A stretch of 64,000 nucleotides of DNA from Opisthocomus hoazin (GCF_030867145.1 NC_134454.1:71034308-71098307), one strand, 5' to 3'. Counted from the first letter of the stretch, positions 34,101 to 48,754 are shown. Translations and numbers: made by a program. The notes: a model not told the origin generated them from the sequence alone.

Positions 34101-37100
34101 CTCTATCTTTAAGAGCTGGAAGAAACTCTTAAGGCTGGTGCCTTTTTAACTTTTGTATTGATACAATTACAATGTTAGGAGTGGTGTGGTTTTTTTTGTG
34201 TGTGGGTTTTTTTTTTTAATCAACATAGCTAAACCAGGCTCAACCTCTACAAAAGAATCCATCTTCACTCAGTTAGAGGCACCTTTTACTTATGCAGTTC
34301 GTCTGCTTATATTGAAATTAACTCCTTTAATTCGTACGATGCGAACACAGGTACATTAATGTAATTTGTATGTTTTTGTACCTATGTAATCCTGTGCTGT
34401 ATCTGCAACCTTCTTCTGCTTCGTTCTTGCTGCATTGTGTCTGGAAGTATTATAGTGCATACACAGACTTGTGTTTGCTGGCCTATCTTCAGTAGACTAC
34501 ACTTAATTTAAGAAATTATGGCATGATGCATCTTGTGAAAAGCATGGCATGTGACCAATCTTACAATTTTTACTTGGAGAACTTGTGGGGAGACAATAGC
34601 AATGCTTCAGTTTTTCATATGTGATACTTGCAATGCAAATTTTAAGCTGCTGAGTAGACTTTCACAATATACTTCTTCAGTGGTGCCATCCGCTGCGCCA
34701 GATAAGGATCTTACACCGAACAGTTGCATGTATCAGCCTGATCTGTGTAGAGCTTCTAAAAGCTGCTTCTGAGGATGATGTAGAAATTTGAAACAGTGTG
34801 ATCACAAAAGAAGTTGTCCTGTATGGCCCTGAGAGATTCTAAGATAAATTTGATAACCTGTTTTATTTTGTGTATTTATCATTTTTAATAGGATAGCTTA
34901 TCCTTAAATTTTATCCCATAGTGTGTAGTATCTTAGTTACATATAGGAATGTTTTTTGGGCAGGCAATGAAGAGTGTATTCCAACCTGAAGCAGAAGATA
35001 ACAATTCTTGCATGAACAACCGCATCAACTTCAGTGATTTTTTTTTACTTTTTTTTTTTTCTCAAAAGTTAAACGTGAACATGAATATTGCAATGTCAAG
35101 AGAGTGTACACTCTTAGGGCAGTAGAATCATTGTTGCTTTGTGTGGAATTTTTTTAAACTATAATAAGTTTGGATTTTTTTGGTTGTTTGTATATTTGTT
35201 AGCTGTTACAAAACTATCTTGCTTCTGTATGCGTGCACACAGAAGCTAAAACTTGGATAGTTTTTGAGTAAATTGAACAAGTTTTTCAAATTTTAGATGA
35301 ATAGACCTTGAAGTGACTTCAGAGTTTCTTGATTTCTGAATGGCCTTGACCTCGAGTTCTGGATAGTTAGCGTTCAGGCAAAGTCTTTCTTGGCTTGGAA
35401 AAGCTGCATATACCAAGCTGTGGTGTTCCTAAAAATATTAGGTGATGTTAAAAGGAAAAAAAATGTTTCTGAGCAACTTTTCTTTCCTGCACAGTTTACC
35501 TTTAAGACTTTCCCTTTTATTTAATTGGACAGATTTGATTTTGAAAGTGGTAATACAGGATAAATCATAATCACTTAATGGTTCTGATCTACTTCAGATC
35601 CTGTTTTTCCACTGCGGTTTGCTGTTACATTGTTTGGTATCTGCAGGCCATAGGAAACATTCTTTCTTGCACTATAAATGTTATTATGGAGGCATCTGTT
35701 TGAAGGTTAGAGTCTTACTTCACCAAAACTTTTTAAACCAGTAGCTGCTGTCCTTGGACAAAGGGAAGATGGAGGAAGGTCCATACTAGGAAGCCTGGAT
35801 TTTGCCTCTGAGGCACGTATAGTTTTTTGCTAGATCACCTGCTACATGAGCAACAAAGGTCTGTGTAGCCTTGCCCTCTTATAGTTTGTTGAACATCCCT
35901 CTCATCATGTGAATTTTATTTTTTGTCATGTAGCGATAAGGATTATTGTGACTGTCTGTTGACTCATCTATCAGCTGTAACATCCTTGAGATATTACACC
36001 CTCTGCAGAGCACAGGGGCTTGCATCTTAAGATACTATCCCTCCTTCAGTTTGGGAAGCTGATTTGGCACAAGGATGAGGGGGCTGACAGTTGTTCCAAG
36101 ATAAAAATACAGCTGAATATGGGAAAGAAGGCAACTAACAGGTGTAAGATCAACTAGTGTACAGGGTGCATGCAACTCTGTTAGTGTTTGGGTCAGATGT
36201 GAATTTTTGAAGTGAATCTTCACGACCTCTGCTTACTGTATGTAAGTTTGCATTGCAGAGTGATCACAGGTCACATGAACTTTGTATTTTTCAGATGAAA
36301 CCAGACTGGAAGATGCACTCAACTGATGGATTTTCAGTCCACAGGATCAGATCAGAACTAGTCTGAAGTACAGTGCCTGAAGTACGTAGTGTGAATACTT
36401 GGTCTTCAGTACCAGCTCTTGCTGTGCTGTACTGCTTGCTACTGTACGCATAGCCAGGGTCACTTAGTCTGGAAGTGGGGGTGCTGCTGCTTCTGATTAC
36501 TTGCTGCATAACAATGTAGGAAGAAACCCAAAACAAGTGTCTGAGACCCTCATTCAAATAAGTTGTGGCTAGGTTCCCGTTGGTGTTTCAGCTCTATGAA
36601 GCATAATGTTCACATCTGAATCAACTGGGAATGGCAAATGGAATCAATTCTGGGAGATGGCCTCACTTGGATGAGCATGCTTCTGGTTTACTTAAGTTTG
36701 AAAGTTGAAGAACGTGATCTGGCTGAAGACCTGGAAGAGAGGTGCTCTGGAAAACAAATTCTCCTTTTTGGTGGAATCTACCTAACCAGTATTGCAAGCA
36801 GTTTTTGCTGAATGAAAGAGGTAATCGGTCATATAGGAAGGAAATAAAAATGTCGGAGACTTAACTCACTGGAAATTACCTGGCTGAACATAGATCAGTG
36901 AGCAGAAGTGTAGAATTCCTTTGCAGAAGATAAAAGTCAAATGCTGTATTTGCTCATCCTGCAATAGGAAGCATTATTGAATTCTGCAGGTAAACGTTTG
37001 ATTCAAAGGCAGCTTTACAGACATTGAAACTTGATACAGCTTGCTTAGGAACACAAAAAATTGCCTTAATCTGATTATAGTTTCCAGCACAAGATTCTGT

Positions 37101-38619
37101 GAAGTCACAGGAGTGTTGCAGCACTAGAATGTTCATGCTCTTCAGATATACACACTGAAGAAACAAGTGAATAAGCACACTTAAAATCAGATTACTTTAC
37201 CACTTTGGCTTTTCTGTGATGAGGATTGCAGTAGAGTGGTAGATGTTATTACATGAAAAAATGTCTCCCAGTTTCTGAAAATATGCTAGTCTGTGTTTGT
37301 TGCAAATAGCCCTATAGTATCCTTGTGAATTAGTCCCAGGTTAGATGTGTGTCGGGCTCCGTGTTGCTGTGCAGTATGCTGCTCCTGAATTCTTCAGGCG
37401 GACCTCCAAACCTCAGGCAACATGGTGATGCATTTCACAAAAGATTACAAATGCAAGCTTTTAAAAAGTGAAAAAATCTGCCTTTAGTAAGGACAGAATA
37501 TTCCTCCTAATACCCCATACTGATTACCATTTTTGGCTTGTTGTCAGTATCATCAGCTCATGTTTTTCGCTAGTGCCAGCTTGTGATGTTTATTCTCTTA
37601 AACTGAGAAAGTTTTGTGATTATGTGAGTGTATCAGCTTTCCATTAACAAAAGAAGCATTTTTAGTTTCAAACTTAAAAGCACAAATGTGGGCCCAAACC
37701 CACATAAGGAAAAAAACACATGCCGTACTTAAAATCTTGTGATTGGTTGGGCTTTGGCTCTTAATACTCTGCAGTGTGTTGGGTTTTTTTTGCTATGTGT
37801 GCTGCAAACTGTCTGACTGTGTAAAAGTCCTTGGGGACATAAATAGGCTATTTGCAGTTGAATAAGAGGTTGGCGCCTCTCCTGCTGGAGGTCTTCAGAG
37901 TACAGAATTTTTCTTTTGTCTCACTGGCAGCCTGTTAAGGTGATTATATTAATTGCCAACGCGAGGATGTAAGTAGCTTCCTGCTACCTGAGGAAAAGAC
38001 ACAAAGGAGGAAGTCCATCTGACAAGTCCTCTTAGGTTTAGATGCAGCCCTCCCCTACGGCTTTGTTGCTTGTAAGGACAAACATCAGGAAGAATATGAA
38101 TCTTTGTACAATGCTTTGCTTTTATGGTGTATGTTTTGGTGGTGCATTAGAAGAAAAATTTGTGCACAGAACCACATTAGCTTTTGGCATTGGAGAGTCT
38201 GGGGAAGCAAGGTGGCATCTAAGAGCCAGTAGGAACTGTTGGTAGGGGGAAGTGAGTTTGCAGGTTTTTGTTTTCTTGTTGTGACTTGGAGCTTTTGGAT
38301 GAATGAAGCATCTGTTTTCTATGTTTTATTAGCTTTTACAGCAACTGCTGCGTGATCTTCCTTTATGTGGTTGTGCCTCTGATAGAGATGAAAAACTTCG
38401 AAACGATTAAAAATGGAGTCATGTTCTGTAAATTGTCAACAGTAAATTTCACAAATGGGCATTGGTAGCGCAGTGAGCAAGAGGGAGAAGAGAATGCAGA
38501 GATTAGAAGGGAATTTCACGTTTGTGTTTAGTTGTATAAACTGCATATGCTTTGGATGGGCTGATATGAGACAAATATTAAGAGTGCATATTGAACCTGG
38601 GAAAAAAAATCATAGTACC
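31145..38619 (+). other. ARL15: ARL15 intron 1, first part
   Basis: Starts with the GTAGGT donor. After the CpG island ends near 31.96 kb the DNA is AT-rich with no recognisable exon or repeat family. T-rich simple runs occur near 34190-34220 and 35040-35060. No frame resembling the ARL15 GTPase domain (the GSGKTSLL P-loop) is found here or in the rest of the window, so intron 1 is longer than 32.8 kb. Confidence 0.65.
31669..31695 (+). other. Potential G-quadruplex sequence
   Basis: G-runs of 4, 7 and 5 separated by short C/GG spacers on the plus (non-template) strand, about 0.5 kb into the transcribed region. The 7-base run could supply two G-tracts, giving four in total. Confidence 0.4.
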
Positions 38620-39112
38620 CTTTTTGATATTAGTAATAAAATGGCAGATGAAATTCAGTGCCGATAAATACAAAGTTGCATATATTTATAGTAGAAGTGA
38701 CATGGCAGTACAGGTGCGTGCACAGGCCTGAAATACCATCAGAGCTCAGGAAAGAGGATCCTTCTTTAAAATGTCATCTCAACCCACATGTCTGCCAGCA
38801 AGTTTAGAGTACTAAGAAGGAAAACAAAGGAAAAATCTCATTTTTACACTGCTTAAATGTAAGGTTTGCTGTTGTCTTAAGTGCTGTATTTCTGGTTGCA
38901 TCATCTCAGAAGGAGTATTGTAAAACCAAAGAAGATACACAGAAAGATGACACAACTGAAAGAAAACAATTGCTTCCGTACAATTGCTTCCGTTATAGCC
39001 TTTCAGTCTGAAGAAAAGACAGCTGAATGGTGTGGGGAAGCAATATTATAGACAATTTTGAAATCATAAAGAGAGGGTAAGTAGCCAATAAGTCATTTCT
39101 CCCAGTAGAACA
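38620..39112 (+). mobile_element. Ancient CR1 relic, plus strand
   Basis: Landmarks of an old CR1 ORF2 in order: AATGGCAGATGAAATTCAGT with GATAAATACAAAGTTGCATA just after it, a CTCAGGAAAGAGGATC block, TGCTGTATTTCTGGTTGCAT, AGAAAGATGACACAACTGAA, and CTTTCAGTCTGAAGAAAAGA with AAATCATAAAGAGAGGGTAA further on. No open frame survives. Recognition is by block order from memory, so the edges are approximate. Confidence 0.6.
38966..38993. repeat. Tandem duplication, two 14-bp units
   Basis: ACAATTGCTTCCGT is repeated twice without a mismatch, inside the ancient CR1 relic and therefore younger than it. Confidence 0.95.
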
Positions 39113-42100
39113 ACTCAATGACAGTTATAATCCAGGAACTGCTTTTTCACACGAGTATAGTTGAATTCTGGGTCTAGCTTGTGCAGTAACTTCAGGGAGG
39201 TCAAAATGAGTGGACTATGAATTTGTAGAGTTTCTTGGAAGACAGGCCCATTGTTGGGGGGAGGGTTATGAAACATGATGCTCAGATGCGATGGTAGTCT
39301 TGTGGAGATCCTGGAGCTGTGATTGCTGGACCCTGAGGATGTGTCCATGAGATATGGTTACCTGTATGTCCTGGTGCTTAGGCTGTGTGTGAAACAACTC
39401 CATCCCTCCTCATTGATGGGACAGTTAGATCTAGTTCCAGAACAGGAAATTGCAGTTAGAAAATGGAGATACTCTGGATGGTGTCCAGGAGTACTCCCCA
39501 GTGTAAGCAGAATTGCACTGACTGCACAGGAGGTGAGACTTTTTAATTCAGAGGGATTTATGAAGATACTTAATCTGCTCCAGGGACTTGCAGCTAAAGG
39601 GTTCCTTCTGCCTGGAGGTGCTGCCTTGACATATGAGTAGAGGCAATTTACCTTCCAACATTTGCATCCTAACCAATTTATGACTTTATACGTAGGGCCC
39701 GCAATACTGATAGAACCTGAAGCTGAACTCACAGGCTGTGTAGAGTGCAGAGTGATGATGCATTCTACAGTGAGTGATCTCTCAGTGCTTTATTCTTGCC
39801 TAGAAGCTTGCATCATTTCAGGTTTCAGCAAGGCTGGAGAAAAGGTCCAGAGTTTTTGAGAAATGTCTGTGTTGTTCCTGCAGATATTAATTTTGTGTTG
39901 GCTAATCTGCATCCTTCACTGTCTGAACCATTGCAGTCCTGGAAACAGTCACGGAAAACTGTCCTAGTGAGAATATTGCCTAAAAGAGGGGAGAGCATTG
40001 TTCTCTGGTGCATCCACTTGATTGCTTTTTATGATGACAAGAGAGTTCTTGGGTCCAATCCTATTTCCTGTTCACATATCATTGCCTTTCCATCAGCATG
40101 GGGTTTCTTCTAGTCTCTAAAATCGGATTTATTTTTCTAATGATTATCTACAAGAAGACTGATATTTTTAAAATCTAATTATTCAGCATTAAAGGAGAGT
40201 ATGAAAATATTTTGTGTGTCTTTTATCCCTGAGAACTGTATTAAAAAAGAATTTGGGGAGTTTTAAATTGGAAATGTTACTAATGGAATGTGCTAGAGGG
40301 CTGTGACATCTTGTGCAGAAAGAGGAGCCTTTGAGTTACTGCTTGGAGTTCAGTACACAAGGCTTAGCAAACAGCAGTTCTGGTGAAAGTTCCTGCCACT
40401 TGTACTGTAGCATAGTTGTGTGTGCTTTTGGGTACCTACGAGTTCTTTAAAACACATAAGCTCTGAGAATATCCATACATATTGGTACCTTAAAATCTGC
40501 ATGTTGTTTACGCTTATGTTGCTAGTTTTCACATTTTCTTACGCACTGAAAAAGATGCAGCTGAGAATGGAGGCGCAAAAGGTTTTTCTGGAAGGTTCAG
40601 TAATTCCAGATGATTACTGGGGTTGACCACTTCTTTATAACTGAGCAGGAGGGCATCTTAATCTTTAGTTTACTAAAGAAACGTATCACCAGAAAAAAAC
40701 ACAACAACTTCCTCTTCTCATACTGCTTTCTGGTTGTGTAGTCTTGGAGCTATACTTAGTGCTGTAATTTATTTAGGGTTATGGCAAAGCAAGCTGAGGT
40801 CAAGGTGGGTATTTCTGTTGGTTAGCAGCATTGAGGATACCGGCTCCTGAAATTCTGGCAGGTGTCGAGCCTTTTGTGTCTTTTTACGAGAAGCTGACCA
40901 GGATCCCGTCTTCCCTTTTGCCAACCCAGGTTCTTGAAACTAGCGCTTTCAACTTGGTGATTGCAGCTTTGAAGTGATCAGCTGCAGAACATGTTCTAAT
41001 TCATCTCTTCAAAATTTGCTCTCTTGTAAATGTTATGGGTAGGAATTTAATTTTCAAGCCATGAATTTGTGCCATTTGTGCCATTGCAGATCAATGTGTG
41101 CCTGTGTCAGAGCTGTGTGAAGGTTTGTGAACAGCTGCAAGGCAGGCATCTTTCAAAGTCATTATGAGCAGTCACGTTTTCACAACATATGATTAAAATA
41201 ACAAAGTTTTGGGCAAGTATGTATGTTAGCCATGAGCTTAGTTTCCAGACGGAGAAATTATTTAATATTTGTGAGGTGACCCTTTGCCTAAGCAGAAGGG
41301 TGCATATTGGCAGAGGTGCACGCTTATGTTGTTTGACATACTTGACCTGATGACTCCGTTTCTCACTTTAGACATGTGAAGTGACTTCTGTTAAGAATAC
41401 TTCTTTGTAGAATTGTATCAAACATGGTATCTTTTTTGTAATATTTGTAGGTATGTTTTTACATTATTTTTTTCTTTTACTTTCATGCTTACCATGTAAA
41501 ATCCTTTCAGAAAGCAACAATAAACTGTAAGTAAATTAAATGCAAATTCTCTAACAATTGTTTTGTTACCCAATTGTATGGTCCAAAATGAGTTGCAAAA
41601 CCAAAGAAATGAAAGATTACAAGTATCAAGAATAAATTCCCCATTGTAGCAGGAGATTATCATGTATATTGTAATTCGGTGATGAGACTGATAATCTGTA
41701 GGATAGTGTCACTAAAGATGTAATTATTTAAATCAATTTCTGATGCTTTTTCAGTGATTAAACTGACAGTGTTGGGAGGGATGTAAATTTTCGGGGAGAA
41801 GGAGGAGGGGTGAATATAGGCGGGAAGCTAATAACAGCATTGGAATTGATGAGCTCCTTTAACACTGTGGATTGCAGATCATAAGCATTATCTTGGAGGC
41901 TTGTGGAAGGGATTAGCTTAATATTTCATGGGCATATGCATAGGGGGAACATTCACTGGTACTGTATGTGACAGCAGGAAGAGGAGGTAATTTCAGAATT
42001 TATGCCTTGTCATAGCTTGTTGATTTCAAAACATTAACAGTAGCGAGCTCAGCAACAGATGAGTAAGGTAACACAGATACAGCTTGCTTTATTCTACTGA

Positions 42101-42399
42101 AGCAGGGGTCGACAGGCACTCGCTGGTGAATTTGAACTGCAGCTTAGTTCTCTGGTGAACATGTAGCCTGGAAGTACTGCACAAAAACGAAAAAAGGAAA
42201 ATTATTTATAATGTTGCACTTGTGCAGAATAAAACTATTTACATTGAGAAACTGTAATGGTTTGCTGCTGCTGCATGTTTACTTCCCGTGGAACCTGAAA
42301 TAATATTTTACTTTATATACAAAGTTGAGTCTGCTGTCAACATAGAATCTGTCACGATACTGAAAATACAAATCACTGAATGTATTACCCTGTGTTTAA
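39113..42399 (+). other. ARL15 intron 1, no feature recognised
   Basis: No exon or repeat family is recognised. Overlapping open frames of 105-124 codons at 39323-39732 on both strands show no domain. Confidence 0.5.
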
Positions 42400-42560
42400 G
42401 TATGGGCTTAAATTGCAGCAGGCTCAGGTTAAACATTAGGAAACTTTCCAGTAGGAGGGGTAGTGAAGCACTAGATTGCTTAGGGAAGTCATCTACCCCT
42501 GGAACCTTTGGAACAGGGTCTGCGGATACTCTTGGAAGGGTTATCCGTATGGTTTGTAAC
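42400..42560 (+). mobile_element. Ancient CR1 relic, 3' end of ORF2
   Basis: GGGCTTAAATTGCAGCAGGC, ACATTAGGAAACTTTCCAGT, GTAGTGAAGCACTAGATTGC and TAGGGAAGTCATCTACCCCT follow the order of an old amniote CR1 near the end of ORF2. This is the same age class as the relics at 28.9 and 56.7 kb. Confidence 0.75.
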
Positions 42561-45500
42561 ACCACCCCACCACTTTGAGAAATCCTTTGTTACACAAAGT
42601 CAGTTCTATTCCTATTTTTCTGTGGCTTTTTTTCTGTGGGAAACTCGGAGCACAAGTTGTAAAATTTGATGTTTGTTCTGACAGCTGAAAAAAAAGAAAG
42701 AGAAAAAATATCCTGGCAATCTTAATGGTGCTTTGAAGCAGCATTTCCTTGTCAGTAATAATATTCTAGATTGCTTCCAGTAAAAAAAGAAAATCAGCCA
42801 TGCTGTTGAGGTTTGCTCTCATGTTTTTGTGCTGTGCTTTTTGACTTTCAGACAGTGCAGTGAAGTACTGTTTGTTTAAAATTTAAATTTTAACAGAGCA
42901 AAAAAGAATGTTGTTACACATTTTTTATTACTCATAATTCGTAAGAGCTGCTCTTTTAATTTTTTAAATCATGATTCTAATTAAATTGGTAATTAAATTT
43001 TAGTTTTTTTGGGGGGAGAGGGGGTAGAAAGCAGAGATGGTGGGGGCAGAACTTTTCACTGATACTGTTTGAAGTCTGTAGCATCCAGCCCTTCACCTTC
43101 AACATCTTAAAATACATGCAGATAATGTGTGAACTTGTTAAACTTACAGTAAAAATGTTCCACTTGATTCCTTTAATTTTTACCTACGCCGACTTCTCAA
43201 ATACCTTGTTTAAAGTAATTCCTGAATTACTATAATCGATAAATCATTGTAAGCCTTTTATACTTGACTGTATAAAAAAATCGCAGAGCTAAAATGGATT
43301 TTATTTTGGTATGTGGGGGGTTGCATTTATTTTCTGGCTTCTTTTTGCTGTTTAAAGAAGGTGTTTTTCATCTGTTTTGTCAGAAATTCGTAGTCCATCC
43401 TCAGCCTCTCTGGGTGACTGCAGAAGACATAGAATTGTGACATCACAACAGATTGGAAGTTGAGCGAGTTGAGGGTAAAAACTTTTAACATGATTATTCA
43501 CAGCTGTAGGATCAGATTAAACAAAATATTCAAGACAGTAGAGAGTTCTATTTTGAACATGAAAATCTCAGAAAGTTAAAGGACTATGACTTCAGAAATG
43601 TGGGAACATTAAATTAAATGTGTTATTTTGGTATATAGAGGAAGAGAATTTGAATTTTGATACAGGGAGAGAAGAACTATAATATTTAAACATGGAAGCT
43701 CTTTACACTCCACTAAGAAGCCAAAAACATGTTACTCTCTTAAAATGTCTATTGCAGGTTGTTTTTAAACCAGAATAGGTAAAAATAAATGGGACTGAAA
43801 GCTTGTATGCAAAATGTTAATGTTGTGTACAGCCATTTTGGGGACCATTAGATAATTTGAGGCCTATAGTGAAACACTGAATTAGTAAGTGTAATGGTGT
43901 TGTCAGCTGCTTCTGTATGAAAAGTAGTAAGTATCTGCATAATCCGAGTTTATATGGCATTTTTCTCAGCTTGTTTAATACAGCCTTACTGAAGAAAGAT
44001 AGTCATATACCATCAGGTGTTTCTTTCAAGGGAGAGGGGAGAGATGGGAAGAAAACTTATTGTTAATAAATAGCATTCTTGGTAATGTCTTTATTTTAAT
44101 TTCTTTAGACTATGTCTGAATGTATCCAGCTCTCATTTGCTGTTTGTAGAATTGGCATTTACACGGTAAGGCAATGTTCTAACTAGCTAAATAATTTTTG
44201 TTAGTGTTAATGCCGTTTGAGTGAAAAGAAGTTACTTAATTTTTTGGGATCAGGATTAAGTAATGCAGTTAACAAAAGAGATTTGTTATATTAGTTTGTG
44301 TAATGGACTACAGCATGGTTTTGTCCTGTCAAAGATTTACTAACACCAGCACAGAAAAATCTTCAATGAAAAAGATGTAAAGAAAAATTCAGCCAGCCAC
44401 TTGAGGTGTAAGAAAATTTAGTATTCGTGTGTATCAGTTGCTGAGAATTCTGGCCTGATGTAATTGTTGAAGCGTTTATATACATTTGTGTTTAAATATC
44501 CATGATGTTTGAGTAATGTCAGGTAGTAAAACGTGTTAGCTAAATGCACGTATTCTTGTAAGTTTTGTCTGGAGTGCCTTAATATTTTCAGAATGCTGTT
44601 AAGTTAAACTTCCCAAACCTTAATTAGGTTATATAAAAGAAATACGAAGTTTACTTCAAATATATGTCCCAAGTATGCTTATTTATTTTTTTTGCTGCTT
44701 CCATTTGTTCCAGTTCATGATGAGAACAATTAGATGAATGGGGTGTTAGAAATTAGTTGTGTAAGCTGTGCTTACACAATGTGTAGGACACTGTTGCTCA
44801 AATCCTTGAGCTTTAGCAGTGGGAATGCTGCTCCTACTGTTAATACCTTTCAGGAGGAAGCCTGGCACATACCACTTCCTGTTTTATTACATTGTGCAGT
44901 CAAAAGGGTGACTTTTGAACAACGGTGATTAGAACTGTGTACCACTAGTAAGTCTTACTTGAGGAGAGAATTACAAAGCTTAACATTTGCTTTTGTCCTT
45001 AGGATTTGGTTCCAGGCAGGGTTTAATACCTGCTTGAGGTTTTTTCGCGTTACATTTGCCTGCATTCTGTTTTCAACATCTCAAAGACTATTTTCTAAAC
45101 AGTAGAAAATAACAGATTTGGGCAATATGGACAAAATCCTTATGGAGGAAACTGCTACTTGCAAAGTCAGACGCATATTTTCCTGTGGCATTTAAGTTAG
45201 GAAGACCTTCTCTCTCCAAATTCCTATGTGATAAGAGTATGCTTATCTTGAAGGATCAGAGGGGGTTACAGTGTAAAGTTTTAATGGCTGCAAGGTATGC
45301 AAACCATCTGCCAGTTCTTTAGAAGGCTATAGTAAGCTGTCCAAATTAATTTGAGAGGGTGTCCAAGTGTAAATGTGTGTGTATTGCAGAATCGTGTATA
45401 AGCAGAATACACCCTCTGAGGATCATTGGTTCTGTTTCAGTTTACAGTGGTTAAGTGTGGTGTGTGTCCTGCAGTGCACTGCGAAGTTGTGGTAGCTACA

Positions 45501-48500
45501 GTTACAGTGATAGCTGGATAACTGATACCCCATTAATGGCCTTTTGGGCAGCATAATATTTAATTTAATCAAACATTTTAAATTACAAAATATAAGGAAC
45601 TAGTTTCATTTATGAAATTGCTGAGAGGAAGTGATTTCGTTGACTGCTGATACTTAAGGGAGGAAACTGACGAGGATGATGAGCAGGCTTCAGCGGGATC
45701 AGAGATGCACTGTTGTGGCCACAGTGTAGAGGGAGGACATACATCCCATGCGAAGTGCGTCTGAAGGCTAAAACAGTTCCTTTAGGAAAATGCTAGGAGC
45801 CAGGAGTACCTGTGTTTATAATAACGCCTGTCACTGGAAAGGTGAGTTTCGGGTGACGTGACTGGAGAGTGGATTTGGACACTTTTGGTACAAGAGTGGA
45901 AGGAGGGGCCCGCTGAAGTGAGGGCTGTGCTGGACGGCAGTGGGATAGTTCCTCCCTCCACACTGCGCCCTGCTCACCGTCTGTCAGGTAGCTCGGTCAC
46001 CAGATTTATTGCTCAGGTACATGAGGAGTCTGGCAGCTGGCAGGCATGGTGCTCCCTACTGATGTCAAGAAGCAGAACACAAAACTCCAGTTCACTTGAT
46101 TAATTCCTTGTATTTTGTATCTTGTATCGTGTGCTTTCTACTGCATACTGTTTTGCAGATTTAATAGGTTAGGGTTGTTTTTGTTAATGATTGATTTTTA
46201 TCCAGAAGCTAAGGAGTCTCTCAAACACCAGTCCTTCCCAGCACCATGTGTTCAGCGTGTACTGTATTACTTGGACACTTCCTGTTCTGCACGTCCTCGT
46301 TGTACAGTGCTGGAAGGATCTTGCAAAAGCTCTTAGTGCTTTGGACTACAGGCATCTCAGTTGTTAGTCTGCTACCAGGCTGCTTATCAGTAACACTCTT
46401 GAGCACCCATTACTTCAGCTGTACTACTCCATTAAATAGGCTTCCTGTTTTTCAGGCCTGTACAGATTATGAGATGGAGGAAGGGTTTATGTAGTTATCC
46501 ATGGCAAAAGAGGCTGTGTTGCCTTCAGCTACCGTGACTAAGAGGATAAAGCTTCATTGTCTGGAGCTAGGAAAAACATAGATCTTTGCAGGAGTGCAGA
46601 AGATGTGATTCCCATTTTGGAGGATTAAACCAGTTGAGATTACTTAGAAGTGTGTATCGTAAAAGGGGATAGTAGAAAGGCAGGGGAGGTTAATACAAAA
46701 ACTGTATAGATGTTTATAAGGATCTGAAGCTAAAAGATGTGTATCCTAAAATAAAAACATTATCATAAACTTAAATGAAACCTTTTGGGATTAAAAAACC
46801 AATTAACCAGCCGATCAAAATAAAGCCCCATTTCCTCTGTGTTTTACACAGCTAGTGCCTTCTGGCAGAAGTACCTGTCTTTTCAGACGCATGTTTCTGC
46901 TTCTTCCACCATACTAGGGTCTGAGTCAGATGTGTCAGTTGGAAATTGGGAACAGGCAGATAAATTACTTCTTGAATCTGCATAACTGTGGAGATTGTAA
47001 GCATATGACAGCCTGTAGCAAAGTTTATAATTATATTGTCATTAACTTCCTTTCTGTTTCTGATTTAATTTTCTTAACCAGGTAAAAATCCTAATAAAAT
47101 AATGATGGAAGGTTCAACCTACATGAACTTCAGAGGAAAAGTAATGCAAAATTTGTTGTCTTGTAAGACAGTTTTTATGATGGGATGTTTGCCACCTTTA
47201 TGGATATTTAGGACTCCACCTTGGAAACAGTGTGCATGATCATACGGTTACACATCTTCTCTGGAAGGTTCTCTGATACTCTCTGTTGGGCTTTGAGACT
47301 TTTTTTCTTCTCAATTGTTTGCTTATAATAGTAAGCTTTTTTGAACAGGGGTAATGAGGTATTCTTTCCTGTCCCTACTTGCTAAAGGTGACTCCAGGAG
47401 TAACCAAAAAGTAATCTTCCTATTGCTTGTCATTTGGGATAACAAAACAAGGACAGAAGCCTCTGCAGTGGTGAGAACCATGCAGAAAAACTAAGGAAGC
47501 TTAGTGGAAGCATCGTCTTTTGCTGGTACGCAATAGAAAGAAAAATACTGGAAAAGAACATTTTCCCTTCTCAGGGAATTTGAAGGTAACAGTCTTCCTT
47601 GATTGCAGAATATCACATCAATAGATAAAACATTTAGAAAACACTCATTTAAAAACAAAACCGTAAGGATAAAGCCCTATGTAGAACTTTCTGCTTCTCG
47701 GATGCTGGGTATGGCAAAAGCGATGCACTGCAGCAGCACTGCATCAGTGTTGGCATTTTCTTCCTGAAAATGGTGACTAATGGATCTTTTGGTATTAGTA
47801 GCCTCTTAGCTTGAATTTGCACAGTGAGATATGGAAATAAATGATACATTTATACAGCTGTGTTTACTATAGTTTATGTATGGTAAGTATAATAAATGAT
47901 GCAAACGTGCTTTTAGTTCTTGGATTAACTTACGTTTGTTTTTGTTTATAATGATAAATTCATGCTTGAAATGGTTTGACTGGAAACAGCTGGTGTGCTA
48001 AGGAATTTGTCTGACATGAGAACTAAACAGAAATAACGTTTATTCACGAAGTGGTGGAGGGGAAGCTCTTCTGAGAAGTCAGCTGAGGCGGTAACTAAAG
48101 GCGGTCATGGAATGGGAGGTAATCATGGGCGCGTATTTGGAAAGGTTCAGCATGGAAAGCTTCCTGTGAGACTCTTTCCCTCCCCAACATGGTTTCCCAT
48201 TGGAAAATGCAAAGTTAAAGTAATAACAGAGCTCATATAGCATATCCTGTCTACTCCTCCCTTTCCCATGCAGTGTCCTTGACATGAGCAGCAAAACAAA
48301 AGCATAAAAGGGCAGCAGGAAAAAATCTCTTTATGTGCTACCCTTTGGGAAATGTGGACAATTCCATTCACAGTCAGTGTTGATATTCTGTGGGTAGACT
48401 GCTGGAAAGCAAAGGTATAAATGTTTTCAGCTTCCAGCCTTAAACAAAAGGTGCTTGCTATCACCAGAGTCTTGGCAGTGAGTTCCATTTGATGGGAGTA

Positions 48501-48754
48501 TGTCCACTTTGTTGTTTCAAATCTGTAGTCAAACTGCTTGAACCATGTAATGTGCATTACAATGCTTGTAGTGTGCATTGATACCAGCCTAAACGGGAGA
48601 AAGAGAGGCAGAATGTTCTGGTGCATGTGGTGTTCTTTGCATATAGAAGTTAGATATACTGTGGATTTTTTTGCTGTGAGCTATGAGACTTTCCCTTCTA
48701 CTTTTCTGAAATAAAGAAAGAAAGAATTGTGGCGCTTATTTTGTTTTTTTTTTC
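42561..48754 (+). other. ARL15 intron 1, no feature recognised
   Basis: AT-rich intronic DNA. No exon, RNA gene or repeat family is recognised. Confidence 0.5.

Noticed and set aside
46600-46760. Possible further ancient CR1 piece (AAAAGGGGATAGTAGAAAG and neighbours)
   Set aside because: Only one short block resembles CR1; block order is not supported on either side.
48147-48626. 159-codon minus-strand frame in ARL15 intron 1
   Set aside because: No domain or family resemblance, and no promoter or splice signals stand out.
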